Of a DNA stretch of 64,000 nucleotides, positions 40,737-52,845 are shown one piece after another (within the stretch, counting starts at the first letter, position 1; each line of letters starts with the position of its first letter). Under the pieces are notes generated by a model. The model saw only the letters and a program-made list of their open reading frames with translations, was not told the origin of the DNA and searched no databases. The translations under genes and the position numbers were made by a program. Source of the stretch: Conchocele bisecta (lineage: Eukaryota; Mollusca; Bivalvia; Lucinida; Thyasiridae); assembly GCA_029237695.1 (NCBI GenBank), contig CM055279.1:2076975-2140974 (forward strand), read 5' to 3'.

Positions 40737-41030
40737 TCAGATCGATTCTATCTTTCTAACTGACTTTCCGATTTCAATTATTACTAAACGATAATACTTG
40801 CAAGCACGTAATCCCTTGTTAACCATTCGATGAGTAGCCTGAGTGCCACCGCATGGTGGACATAGCAATGACTCGGCTTTGGTCCCTACCCCACAATGCC
40901 GACATGGGCGAGGCGAAACGGAACCTCTTCGCATCCATGCACGGTGATGTTTGCAATATTCGTAAATACCGGTGCGATAACACCTCTCGTGACTACCTGT
41001 CTTCAACCACGCACACTTAACTAGAACCAT
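40737..41030 (-). CDS. Cys/His-rich zinc-binding protein, segment D
   Basis: 97 residues from ATG 41028-41030: MVLVKCAWLKTGSHERCY, YEYCKHHRAW, RPCRHCGVGTKAESLLCPPCGGT, then a basic tail LRACKYYRLVIIEIGKSVRKI. The eight or so Cys/His ligands suggest two zinc sites. It is the gene closest to the right terminal repeat. A start at 41096 is possible but upstream residues are not conserved in copy A. Confidence 0.65.
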   Translation of the reverse strand: MVLVKCAWLKTGSHERCYRTGIYEYCKHHRAWMRRGSVSPRPCRHCGVGTKAESLLCPPCGGTQATHRMVNKGLRACKYYRLVIIEIGKSVRKIESI

Positions 41031-41119
41031 TATGTTGTATATATATACTGAGTATAACATAGGGATTCTTATCTCTAATAGGGTGTATCTTCGCATGTCA
41101 TAAATATATGGTCACGCGG

Positions 41120-41227
41120 TAGTAGTATATAAGAGTCACAAATGATACCATCATGCGGTGGAAGGTGCCGCGCGTAGCCGGTGCCTTCCAGAGGTGATGG
41201 TATCATTGTGACTCTTATATACTACTA
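41120..41227. repeat. 108-bp fold-back MITE within the terminal repeat
   Basis: Arms TAGTAGTATATAAGAGTCAC and its complement, then ATGATACCATCA/TGATGGTATCAT and GGAAGG/CCTTCC, loop containing GCCGCGCGTAGCCGG. Sister of 7214-7320. It separates the outer 88 bp of the terminal repeat from the zinc gene. Confidence 0.75.
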
Positions 41228-41231
41228 CTGT

Positions 41232-41319
41232 TACCAGTTTTGGTGTTGGTGGTCACTCTAACACCCGCAAATTCGTCTCCCCTTAGTCGCGGTAACGAAC
41301 TCATACCCTATATACTACT
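41232..41319. repeat. Right terminal inverted repeat of composite element
   Basis: Reverse complement pairs with 8558-8648. The tip reads CCCTATATACTACT and is followed by CGTCA, the same five bases that precede the left tip. Confidence 0.7.
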
Positions 41320-41746
41320 CGTCATTACATGTAACTGACGACGAAAGTTGACGAATTCTATTCCACATTTGCTCTGAATATTTGATCAATATTCGACTTT
41401 ATTTACGGAAGATATGGTAAATATTGTAGGTATTTTTCACGAGGTATCTCACATCTTCTTAGGTACAAAATTACAGGGTTTGTCTCATGTATGGTCATCC
41501 GAACCGTAACTTACTAGTACATGTAATGTGAGCCATCATCAGATGACATTTTGTGTAGCTATTATATGTACATGTGCTCGTTATAGTTCATTTATTGCAT
41601 AAAATAGACTTTCACAGTGTAATAACACGTTGTAATAAAATTTAGTGTATTTTAGTGTAATAAATATGCAAATGAGGCCGGTACAAAAAGACACGCTAGG
41701 TGGTCATTACAGCTTCAACGTATTGTTCTGTGCTTAGGCAAGTATA

Positions 41747-41910
41747 AGTTAGATAATGTGTTCGAGTCGAATATGGTTAGTTAACAGCGCATGGGGGGAA
41801 TTTAGGGGGCCGGAAATCGTCGAGCCGCTAGGCAAGACGTATTTCGGCCGCCTTAAATTCCACCACGCGCTGTTAACTAACCATATTCAACGAGACGACA
41901 TTATCTAACT
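41747..41910. repeat. 164-bp fold-back element
   Basis: About 70-bp arms: AGTTAGATAATGT...GAATATGGTTAGTTAACAGCG and complement, extending through GGGAATTTAGG and CGGCC towards a loop with GCCGCTAGGC. Non-coding. No target duplication is evident. Confidence 0.7.
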
Positions 41911-44900
41911 AATTTATTGCACGGATACGTCGAAATCTTGAGATATAATTATATATGTTGTCGAATTTATTGTAAGTTTAATACAAATACTATAATTACA
42001 CAATTTAATTCCAGCCATTCCTCTTGGGTACCCCACTTTTATTTACATTTCCGCAGACATGTCCTCACGTCACGTGACCAGTTAAAAGTGACAAAAATAA
42101 AGCAGGCGTCTGTTATCTGGTTCACAATCTTACCGAAGCTGGATTACTACGTTTGCATGCAATCAGTGTATAGCCAACGCAGCATGCACACCTGCGCTGC
42201 TTTATCAGTGACTACAGTGTTCGTGGTTCTATAACAATTGTATCACTCCACGAGCTGTTAGTGTTATTGGCATTTTCATAGCACTAATAGTGTTTTTGTA
42301 TTTTCGTAACACAGCGCCATGAAACTTCATATTCGGGGTACCGATCCGAAAGTCGCCCAGTCACTTGTAGCCTGTCAGTCATGAATGGGTCATGTTATCA
42401 GGGCATGACTGGTTAAAGGTTACGCACCGATATTGCTCTACTTAATTGATTGCTGATATTTGCGCATGCGCAGGTTATCCTGACATGTAGAATAGGCGTT
42501 AATCTCAAGCATATAACACACGCTGGACAGTGTATCTCCGTGAATTAACACACGGGGGAAGTGGGCTAGACAGGTCCAGACAGTGATCTCCGGCAGTTAG
42601 CACACTGCGGAGATCAAAGGCTTTCGCCGCATCCGTACAATAATAAATATAATCTAACATTTGTGTTGATTTAATATGAGATTTATTCACCTCATTGACT
42701 GATTTCAGAAGAGACTAGGCTATGTTTAATAAATATCATATTATATCATCATTTGTGTAAGATCTTAATTTTGAATTTTTAATAAAATAATTTCGAGCGT
42801 ACGCTAGCGAGCGTTGAACTTCGTTTATTGAACATTCAAAATGTGAACAATAACGGTTTTATTGTTTGTCCCGCCCCTTCGCATGCAAGTGTTTCTGTTG
42901 CCGCGTCCCTGACCTCGCTTTTTAATTGCGATATTATTATGTGATAGGTTTGGCACAGAAGGGTGTGTGCATACGTGACAACATGTGAACTTCAGACAAC
43001 AAGGCGTGACCTCTTGCTCCAAATATAACTTTATACTTAATGCGAACAATTAATAATTAATGCAATACGTACATATGAAAGCGTTGTTATATTCGTTTAC
43101 ATTAGAGGAAAGGAATCCAATATACAATGCTTGCATTGGTCGAGAAACTAGGGCAAACAATAAGAGATGATATCACTAACGATAGGTGGTTTTCTTAGCA
43201 ACGTGATACATGTGCCTTTATTATACCTCATCGTAAATTCGCCGCTTTGCATTGGTCAATTCCGTACCACGTGGCATAAAGCAAACGGCCATGTGTACCC
43301 TGAGGGCAATAATGCCATGAGATAATATAATTGTCGACCGTTTCGCCCGAAGATACCCGAAGTCTGGTCACGGAAACTACCGAACATTAATTGGAGTACC
43401 TTATAGCTTATCGCGCATCGAAACCGAAAGCATCGAATGAGAGGAAAGCAGACGCTGACTGGTACACCCGTTTTATTACCTCTATAACAGTAAAACATTG
43501 TAAACCGGGCACCAGCTGCGCAGATGTAAACAAAGATGGCGGAAGTCAGTGGAAGCAAACTTTTTGCAGATGTTGCATTGTGTGCAATGTGAAATGTTAG
43601 TTATATTCGGTATAATAAAGTAAATGGTGCCCTTGGTTGAGGGGGATATTGTGGATTATTAATGGAAACACAGTACATATGAGCTCTGCTGTGCAATTTC
43701 CAACCATAGGGTCGGAATTTCACATTTTTACTTTTTGACAGTTTTTTGTAGCACAGACAATGTACTTTCCAAAAAACATTTTGTAAATATTCCATCTAGT
43801 TAAGTTGCTATGACGTCACAAACAACACACGTGTTGGCGTAAGTTTTTTACGCAAACGCAACGTCGTCGACGTCATCATAAATTGCAGAGAAAAATAACG
43901 GTTCAAATTTCTATGCACTGTCTATGCGGAATCACTTAATTTAATAGTTCATAAAATTGCATTATAAAATATCAGTACCTTTATTTGTGATGAAGTACAT
44001 ACACTGTATTATGTTCCAAAATTCACTTGTAGCATATGGTATCCAGTTCTCCAGATAATGAGTAAGTAGAAAACATAATTGAAAAATGGAATTTAAAATA
44101 AAGCAGAGCGTACAAATAAATGTGAGAAATGTAATTGTGCAAGTTACTATTAAACAAAGGGTAGTGTACGCAATTTGACATTAAACAAATGTACGGAGCC
44201 AGTTCGGGACATGAAAGCTTTGTCACAGTGGGCCAGATGTAGAGGCCGCGGGTGTGTGCGGGCGGTACGCGGCGGTCGCGGCTGTAAATGGAAATGACAA
44301 TTATCGCGTTTTCTACAATGTTTTACCATGAATAATCAGAATCCCAAATAAAAACGGATACATCAATATTAACACAAACTCCTGGAATTTTACTAAACTA
44401 AAATATATAGACACCATTTGACTAAACTAAACTATATAGACGCCAGCCACGTTGAACGTAAAAAAGAAAACGAAATGACCAAACCGGATACGAAATGGTA
44501 TGGGTACGAAATGTTATGGTTACGAATGGACCAGGTACCTGTAAAACTACATTATAAATCTATTGTTCTAGTGTTTAAAATAAAATAAATAAATTTGTAT
44601 ATTATAAACATTACATTTTCATAACATAACAATTAAGTAATTAAGATTTAAAATACATAGAAGATAAGTTGTTTTGTTCCTTTTTTATTTTAAATTTCAT
44701 TACGACCTACCGAGACCTCAATCTGTATTTTATAGAATTTTAACGATTCGGATGCTAGCAAGTTCGGACCAAACCTTTTCGGGACAACCTTGCTAGTTTT
44801 GACTATGCGTAATCAACATATACGTGGAAGTTCTTTATCACATATGATATCTGAACCTTTCACACGCTCACTGTTAATATATCATTAAGTTTGAACTTGG

Positions 44901-45366
44901 GACAAAACAATCAAACATAAATGAAAAGTCTTGCAGAGCATGAAGTTATTAGTTGATCAAATCAGGGTTCAATATATGTCCACATTTTAGTAGTTACGGA
45001 ATCTCAGGGAAAAGTGAGAGAAGTGTTGATTTCCTCCCCAACCAAATTCTCCCAGTTATATTTAGTATTTATATACTGAATATTAGTGTAGTACGTAAAT
45101 TCTTTAATATATCCATCAGAAATGTTTTTTAACAACTTACACCAATTTCCAAGTTAAGGACCATGACCTATTGGCTCATATATTGGCAATTTTCGACTTC
45201 CGTCAAGCATAAAGTTCAATGACCTTGAAATGACCTTGAACTTGGTTTAAAAAATGGCACCCGGATTTTTGGAAACCTTATACATTCAAGTTTATAAAAA
45301 TCACCGGGTACCATCAATTAACTCAAGGTGCCGGAATCTCATATATATACCTAAAATTGCCCCTGG
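41911..45366. other. Host-like DNA without recognisable gene
   Basis: AT-rich with short random frames on both strands; none shows domain-like composition. A 29-bp direct duplication (ACTAAACTAAA-TATATAGAC) lies at about 44395-44455. Several GACGTCA-type CRE-like palindromes occur around 43800-43880, with no gene attached. Confidence 0.45.
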
Positions 45367-45549
45367 CCTAACTTTAGTTTACCGAACTCTTGTAGATAAA
45401 ACGTTTATTTATAGCCAAATTGCAAACCGCCTAACTTTAGTTTACCGAACTCTTGTAGTTAAAACGTTTATTTATAGCCAAATGACAAACAGCCTAACTT
45501 TAATTTACCGAACTCTTGTAGTGAAAACGTTTATTTATAGCCAAATTGT
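45367..45549. repeat. 63-bp tandem repeat, three copies
   Basis: Units start CCTAACTTTAGTTTACCGAA at 45367, 45430 and 45493, with TTGTAG-TAAAACGTTTATTTATAGCC following. Because 63 is divisible by three, the frame 45254-45568 stays open and repeats a 21-residue peptide; I treat this as a repeat, not a gene. Confidence 0.75.
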
Positions 45550-46443
45550 GTTATTTCGCTATATTTAATGTTTTCAACAGAGATAATGGTGTAAAATGAA
45601 AAATTATCCGGTTGATGTAATTTGGAAGTGATACAACAAATTTCGCGTTTGTAGATTACAGAATATAGGAGAAAAGGGTGGTTACAAACTTTTTCACAAA
45701 TCGCGGATAACCAATATATTAGCCGATTTATAACTATATCGGCTAATAATAACGAATCTGTTACGGTGCGAAACGCTCTCGAAATTAAATATAGATCATC
45801 AGGAAGGAAACTATACCGACACCGGGTAATGAAAGAAGAACTGGCGATCCAGAGTAAACATGTCAATTTATTCATGAAATTGCTGCGTAGAACCATTTTT
45901 ATGAATTATTACTTGCGTCACATGTATATATGTCTTATAAACATGATAAAGTATAACATACTTAACTATAGATATATAATTTACCGACCATACGTATATA
46001 GACACCATTATTTCGACTTGACTTAAAACGCAAATTTGGAAATAACAATTCTCCATAACTCTTATGTAGTGCAATGTAACGAAATGTAATTAGAGTTATG
46101 TACTCAGAACAATTTCTAACCATGCAAGCAAAGATCCATATATCAGGCTGCGGAATAGACTGGCCAAATTACCATAAAGGGAACATAAATAAATGTAAGT
46201 AATAATTACCTCTTTGCAACTTTGAAGCATCACCTGCCCAAAAACGGTGGAAATTTTCACTTTAAAGGTACATGCCCACTTAGTAGGCACAAATTGTTCT
46301 TTATATGATTTAAATAAGTGTGTAATTGTGTCACTATTCCACCAGTTATACAACTTACGAGTGCCCGCTATGCAGATATAATCATTTAGTAATATTTGTT
46401 TTACTAATAGTGACGCGCGTTGGTATCAATGTTATTTTCATAT

Positions 46444-47098
46444 GCAAATGAGGCATGATATTTTTTAATTATTTATACTAATTAAATGCGTTACCTGAAC
46501 AAATAATATTACGACAGATTATAAAGTATGATCATTGCACATCGAAAAATAACTACAGAGAATAAATAGTGATGCGCGTTAACATTTTAAGGAAACACGA
46601 TTATCGCCCCTGATATCAGTGCAGCAATTTACTTCGGATATAAAATGTATAATAGTGCCAATCAATACGTGGGGTAATGGTAAATGGATGTTCATTTTGC
46701 CAGAAAATGTCTCAGATGATGTCTCTGATATAAAGAACATTTTGTGCGTACTGCGTGGGCATGTACCTGCCCACGTGCCAGGTTATAATATAGGGAGGCA
46801 TATTGTGTTCGTCCATACATTAGATATAACATTCTTCGGGCTAAATGAACAGTCATGAACCAATTCCGGACGATATAATTGGCATTTTTATACTTCGTAT
46901 ATCAAACATGAATTTTCACACTGATATCAGGGGCGATAACAGTGTTTCGTTAAAATGTTAACTGACATTACTATTTCTTCTCTGTAATGATTTTTTTATA
47001 TGTAATGATCATACTTATTAATCTGTCGAAAATATGATTTTTTCAGATGATTCATTTAATTAGTATAAATAATTAAAAAAATACCATGCCTCATTTGC
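46444..47098. mobile_element. 655-bp element with about 175-bp inverted repeats
   Basis: Left arm 46444-46618 starts GCAAATGAGGCATG-TATTTTTTAATTATTTATACTAATTAAATG; the right arm 46925-47098 is its complement. The central about 300 bp has a short hairpin (GTGGGCATGTACCTGCCCAC) and a weak 79-codon frame. No target duplication is clear. Confidence 0.7.
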
Positions 47099-50000
47099 TG
47101 ATGGATAATCACTCTTACGTGTAGATATGGCTTGTTTCTCGCTTTAAGTATGCAATTCAAGGATTTATGAGCGTGATGCATTGCCAGTTGTATCAGTCGG
47201 TGTGATCCAAATAATGTAAATTGATATCTTACATGCATGGTTTAGCCTTACTGTATTGTAGTTTACGTGTACCTGATGTTACAGCTTAGTGTTTAATTCG
47301 ACTAGAGCATTCCCTAACATGAACTGTGCATGATAAGTGGAAGCCGTCGCGGCCACTTCATGCATTGAAGAGAAGAAGACAATTTTCACCATGCATATTA
47401 CGTGTGATAATTATATGACCATCCATGGGATAATTGCATTTTGTGCATACTGCCTAATAGAATGACAATTGTTTATGTAAAGTACTATCAGATAAGGAAA
47501 TTAGATTTTATACTTCACTATGTACCCTCAAATGTTACCTAGTCATCATGTGAATAAAACTCCAGACAATTCTGGATACCGCATAGCTCTGACATAGCGG
47601 TAACAAGCTATCTATATCTACTGCATTTTAAAGGTGTCTGACATTCAAGTTGACTTCTACGAGGTGAAACAATATGTTTCAAGTAACACATAAACATTTA
47701 TATATGTAAGGGAATTTGTTTGCAATAGTGAAATTGTTGTATTTTACAGTGGCTGGTCAACTACAACTACAAGTACTGTACGTTTATTTTCAGAATTTAA
47801 AGAGGTACATGTACCTTCGTAATGCCAACAGAGACAGCAACACAAAAACACAACACATGATACATAGCGAACCATGACAACGGGTAAAGCGGTATACAGT
47901 CCCACCAAAAAACGGAATCGTATATAAACTGACAAATAATACAATAACAACGTTTTGTAATGTTGATAATGCACTGTATTACAGTTTTCATGGTGGTATT
48001 GTTATCTGCAGATATCTGGAGAATCTGAAGCATCTTATTGAAGAAGATCAATTCTGCTGATTAATTAACAAAGGTTTATGATTTGGGAGCGTGGAGAGAA
48101 CACATTACCATTTATAAGGATTGTCATGCTGAAATTAGTGGTAACACATGGTGTGCCCGCTATTTCCGCATACACATATTATTATATGTTTATAAATATT
48201 GTAGATGTCAGCCATCTTTGATTTTAAAATTATCATTAAATCAACTCTAAATTGCCACATACCATGTAACAATTAGCGAGGAAACCTCATACAATTTATA
48301 TTTTGACATTATCCGACTACAGAAACATTGCTTTTTTTTCCCACAGTTTCCAATATGGCGGATCTTGAATTTGAAGGCCTAGACCAAAATATACGCGTTT
48401 CAATGAGTATGTTGTACCGAAAACTACCGAAAACTGTAAAAAGACATCTTAATTTTAGTTTTTGTTCATCGGGTTACAGAGATATTTTATACTTTTCAAA
48501 ATTGAGTTGGCGGCCATTTTGAATGTAGCTCCAATTGTCCCAATTTTAAAATACGTTCTGTTAGTTTAATCAATAATACAAACTGAAGGATAATATTAGT
48601 CACACATTCCATAAAAATGACATGCTAATGGGAACTCTCTGCATTGTCAGCAATGGGCTAAATGAGAACGAATTTAATGAAACGTACTGTTTTGGTGGCC
48701 ATCTTGAATTTACGAAAAGTAACTTTCAGAAAAATGGTATCAGTATGTTTGTAAACAATTTCTCCGTCAAAAAATATACTTATTATCAGTATCGCTATTG
48801 AAATAGCTTAAATATCAACAATGATATGACATACAACATATATTCTTGTTTCTTAGGCATCTTTAATTTCAGACATGATTTTTCCCCATTAGTTCGGCAT
48901 TTTCAGAATCCCTATTTATATAGCTACCAAAATAGTTCATCATCAGACGGCTATCAATGCTGTTATAGATCATATACGGGCATTCATACACCCATGTCAA
49001 TCATAAATTTTGGATCAATATGACCTCTAAATGACCTAAAGAATTACACCTAAAGGTAAAATCTGCAGGGGTACCCACCTCTATCCAACAGCTTACATAT
49101 CATAGAAGTTGATCAGCATGGGTACCCATTTGTAACAAAAAATGCCATCAAAACTTTATTGGAGGCCTTTTATTGGCCTTGGCGGGCCGTCTACAACCGC
49201 TTCACTCACACTTGACTTTGTAAACTTAATTATGCAATGTTCTCCATCCTCCAAATTATTTCATTGGTGCGCAATGGACCCCATGATTGCCCACATGCCC
49301 ATTGGTTCAAGGTTAAATGTCTTAGAAGTTTGCGTTAAAGTTTTTATAAACTTTGCGTTAAAGATTTTACGTATGTTATATCTCCTCAACCGCTTCACTC
49401 ATTGACTTGAAACTTCATATGCATGTATATATATAATACTCGTATAAATATCACACATTTGCATGCGTATGTATGCATGTACATGTAACCTATTAGATAA
49501 CACATAGACCACAATTAATGCATAATTTTCCTCGCTATCCTCATTTTATACATGTTCCTAATTTATTTTGCTTATAATACATTTATTGTTATGTTTACCC
49601 TCATCATCTGATTGCCTACCACAATGAACATCAAATTTGACTATTACTTTCTTCATCTAAATTGCTTGGCCCAAATGATACTCTTTGTGTTGGTGGGTCG
49701 TTAAGCACCATTACCTTGCATTCTTGCCTCTACGCAGTGTTCTGTGTGTGTTGTGCGGTGTAGTCCGGGGACGGGGATGACGTAGTTACATTCTGTTCGA
49801 GAAAATACAGTTCGCATGTGTCTCAGAACATTGAGTATTTTTTTTTCTTCATATTTTAATTTCAATGTAAAACATTTAATGGAGATCAAGGTACATTCTC
49901 ACCCGCCTGTATACGGATAGCAGGAGCCGGGCCCGAGTAACCATTCAGCGTTTAGTTGACTTTTCAACGAAGTTTTTATATTACCAGTGCTAAACATGAA

Positions 50001-51826
50001 TGGATACGTTGGATACTACCTCAGCATTCGGTCTGGCAGTGTTGAGCTTTCCTATGTCTTCAATTTCTCCAATGTTGCGCACCATGATAAAGCGATCTGC
50101 GTTTTAGCTAAGTCCCTTCAGATCGGTACTGTCCAGCGTAAGTGAGACGTTCAAACACCACATATGCTTCCATCAAGGTGTGACACATTCATTTTGATAT
50201 ACACATTTATTTTTTGGTTTGTTCATACAATGTTACCTTATTTCACCAACTTGTTCATTAGCCATATTGTAAAACTGATCTTCTGCAGGAGAAGAATTCA
50301 CATAAGTGTAAAAGCTTGTTTTCTAATCCTGTTCTGAATTGTATGTATATATATATCACTTGCCACAACTTGAAATAAATATTGTTTAAACTAATATCAC
50401 ATAGTAACATACGCATAATATTGGTACATTGCATATATAAAGAGCAGATCATATTATCTTATACTATTGGTACGGTCGTACCATATCCAGGGGCATAGCA
50501 AACAATTATATTGTGTTGGTGCAACATGTATGTTTGGAGCCGATGTATGCAACCAAGTACAATTATTGTATTATATGTATTGATATCAGGATGTAACAAA
50601 ATTGAGGTTTACAGTTACCTGCCTCACTGTGCATGAGCTCTTCATGTAGTTAGCGATGTGGCCATACATAGGTTCTAGACTCGATACACGTAGCCGCCCA
50701 GACAATATGTGTTGTATTGTACCCAGCCACAGTGAGTCACGTCGGTGATTGCATCGTCACATGATTTATCAAGAGCATATTGTATTACATCACGAGACTA
50801 TGTCACGTGAGTTCATTTAATGTGGCATGTGACAGAAAATACTGTGATATACAAAAAAGCAGTCAACAGGTTTCATGTTTCAGTTTCTAATTTCACTAAT
50901 GCATCAGTTTTGATGTATTTACTTAAAATGTATAATTAATACATCGCATTGAATTTCTTAATATATGTTATCCCAGTAACAGTGTATGGTATGGTGATTT
51001 GTATTGTCACGTTTCTGTTCCTGATGACATTGATTGCAATGTAGAAGGTCGGGCAAAGCGGATCGGACAAAGCAGGTCACTATTCGTCAATGCGTACGCA
51101 CGTCAGTCCCTCCATACTTCCACAGTAATCCATTTTTGACAACGTTGCTAAACCTATTACTCAAACCTATTATACATTTATGTCATCCACCAAACTTCCA
51201 GCCACCACTTCCGTAAATCAAACACAGCACAAAACCACTCGGCCACCAAGGCCGACATGGCTTCAGCGATAAACTGTTGACTTTTATCGATCGGCTAGGG
51301 AAGCAACTATTCTCGGGATTGTAGTAATGTATAAACAACCTTGTGAAATCCGCCTGAAATCAAATTTTCAGACGAAATATTAATTAGTTAACAGTTTATT
51401 TTCACGTTGTAACAAAATCAATATACTCAACTAGTATGTGGTGGCAGAAACACTATGTAGGCTATGTATACATGGTTTACGTTCCTCACTGATCCAAATC
51501 CGTTTGTCAAACATCGAAACGATTCGGTAGGCATACTCAGTACTTAACGTAGTCGGTATTCATCGATTATATAGACTAGAGTAGAGACACAAGAGCTCAC
51601 GAATCATACAAAAATCAATAATCAAACTATATGTAAAGTTTCTACTTAGATCGAAATCGTCGACTCTCAGTTTCACAGCTAAGTTTGTCACATACATTGA
51701 CGTTAGACGTTAAGCGACTCAATTCTGAAACGTCGTCTGCTCCACATGGTGACGTCAGAAAACCAGGATTTCCGACGTAACGTTATTTTGAGCCTAACGT
51801 TGGAAATCGCACAGCGGCGCTCATAT
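47099..51826. other. Host-like DNA without recognisable gene
   Basis: Only short, low-complexity frames. No RNA gene, splice-supported exon or repeat array recognised by eye. Confidence 0.45.
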
Positions 51827-52028
51827 ACAGTGGAACCCTTCTAAACCGGAGACTCGGGAAAATATAGATGTTTACCTTAGATGTGTTCGCTGTTATGTAT
51901 CTCTGTTCATGATTGCAAAATACTAAAATGTGCCATGAAGTGTTCACATGTCTGATTTACAGTGGAACATCTCCAACCCGGGCACCCTGGTGACCTCCCA
52001 GGGTGTCCGGTTTGGAGAGGTACCACTG
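51827..52028. mobile_element. Pogo/Tigger-like TIR cluster
   Basis: TA-CAGTGGAACCCTTCTAAACCGG at 51825, a second TA-CAGTGGAACATCTCCAACCCGG at 51958, and the inverted end CCGGTTTGGAGAGGTACCACTG at 52008-52028. Such CAGTGGAACC-type ends are typical of pogo-related elements. The arrangement suggests two overlapping non-autonomous copies. Confidence 0.5.
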
Positions 52029-52039
52029 CAGTAAAGTTA

Positions 52040-52330
52040 CATCACGAGGACACACAAATGTGGCTGTGACTGGATAAATGGGGCTGACGGGTTTGTCAGC
52101 AGTGTAGCTCCAGATCAGAAATGTGCATCCGCACAGTCTGATCATGATCTGTACCGTTCGCCATTCCATAAATTAAAACATCCGTCATGCTTCCAACAAG
52201 CAATATTGATCGTTATCGGGATACAGGATCGCGTTATTTGGCCGGGAGCTATACTGATTACAAATCCCATAAGCCCCATTGATCCAATCACAGCCACATA
52301 CATCCTGACGATCTGTCATTCTGTAGCATA
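52040..52330. repeat. Fold-back repeat, bivalve type
   Basis: The left arm TGTGGCTGTGACTGGATAAATGGGGCT and the right arm AGCCCCATTGATCCAATCACAGCCACA are complementary with minor gaps. The centre has GCATCCGCACAGTCTGATC and TGCTTCCAACAAGCAATATT. Related sequence occurs in other orientation at 54895-55290. Similar inverted repeats are abundant in bivalve genomes (from memory). Confidence 0.6.
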
Positions 52331-52845
52331 CAATGTATGTTATATGCGTTAATGGCATCTGCTTATGAGCCAAGCTTCCCGTTTGTTTCCAAAATTACCT
52401 AAATAAGGAGCTAGTCCAACGAACAATTTATTTACGTCAGTTTTCAGTAAAAATGCGTATTCTTGTATACCGCTATATATATATAACGTTCTGGTGTTGC
52501 ACATTGTCTGGAACCTCTCTAAGACGAACAACGTAGTATTTCGATTCGGCTTATGTTTAAGGGTGTGAATTGTCTCGAACACCCGCCATACCCGGTACAA
52601 CAACGTAGTAGCATGGCAATCATACTTTATGGCACGCAATGGATTCTATAATTTAGTTACCCTATATCTGAGAGTTCCGGGTCGGCACCCGTGCCCAGAC
52701 TACCAAACGGCGCCCCAAGGCGACCCAGCGTGGGCCCGGCCAATTTGAGTGTATGTACCTAGGCGAGCAATATGTACACTGATTAGCCAGCCCCAACAGA
52801 CGGCCTATATTCAACCAGTGTAAATACTTTAAAACACTCGCCTAA

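Larger units (their letters stand above)
8558..41319. mobile_element. Composite, nested Polinton/Maverick insertion
   Basis: The left end (8558-8648) and the right end (41232-41319) are inverted repeats starting AGTAGTATRTA and sharing GTATGAGTTC-TTACCGCGA. Directly outside, CGTCA occurs at 8553-8557 and 41320-41324. Segment P (polymerase, +) and segment D (structural gene -, penton +, fibre +, glycine-rich +, zinc protein -) together fit one element in reverse orientation. Between them, copies B and C run forward, and P and D lack the capsid, ATPase and integrase block of that outer element. The 32.8-kb span is therefore at least three element equivalents. Polintons usually give 6-bp duplications; only 5 bp match here. 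Confidence 0.65.

Noticed and set aside
42300..42640. Possible LTR or promoter-like sequence in host DNA
   Set aside because: No matching second copy, primer-binding site or polypurine tract seen nearby.
45254..45568. Repeat-containing 104-residue protein
   Set aside because: The frame is kept open by a 63-bp tandem repeat; composition is not protein-like.
46619..46858. 79-codon frame inside the 655-bp inverted-repeat element
   Set aside because: Too short for a transposase and has no recognisable motif.
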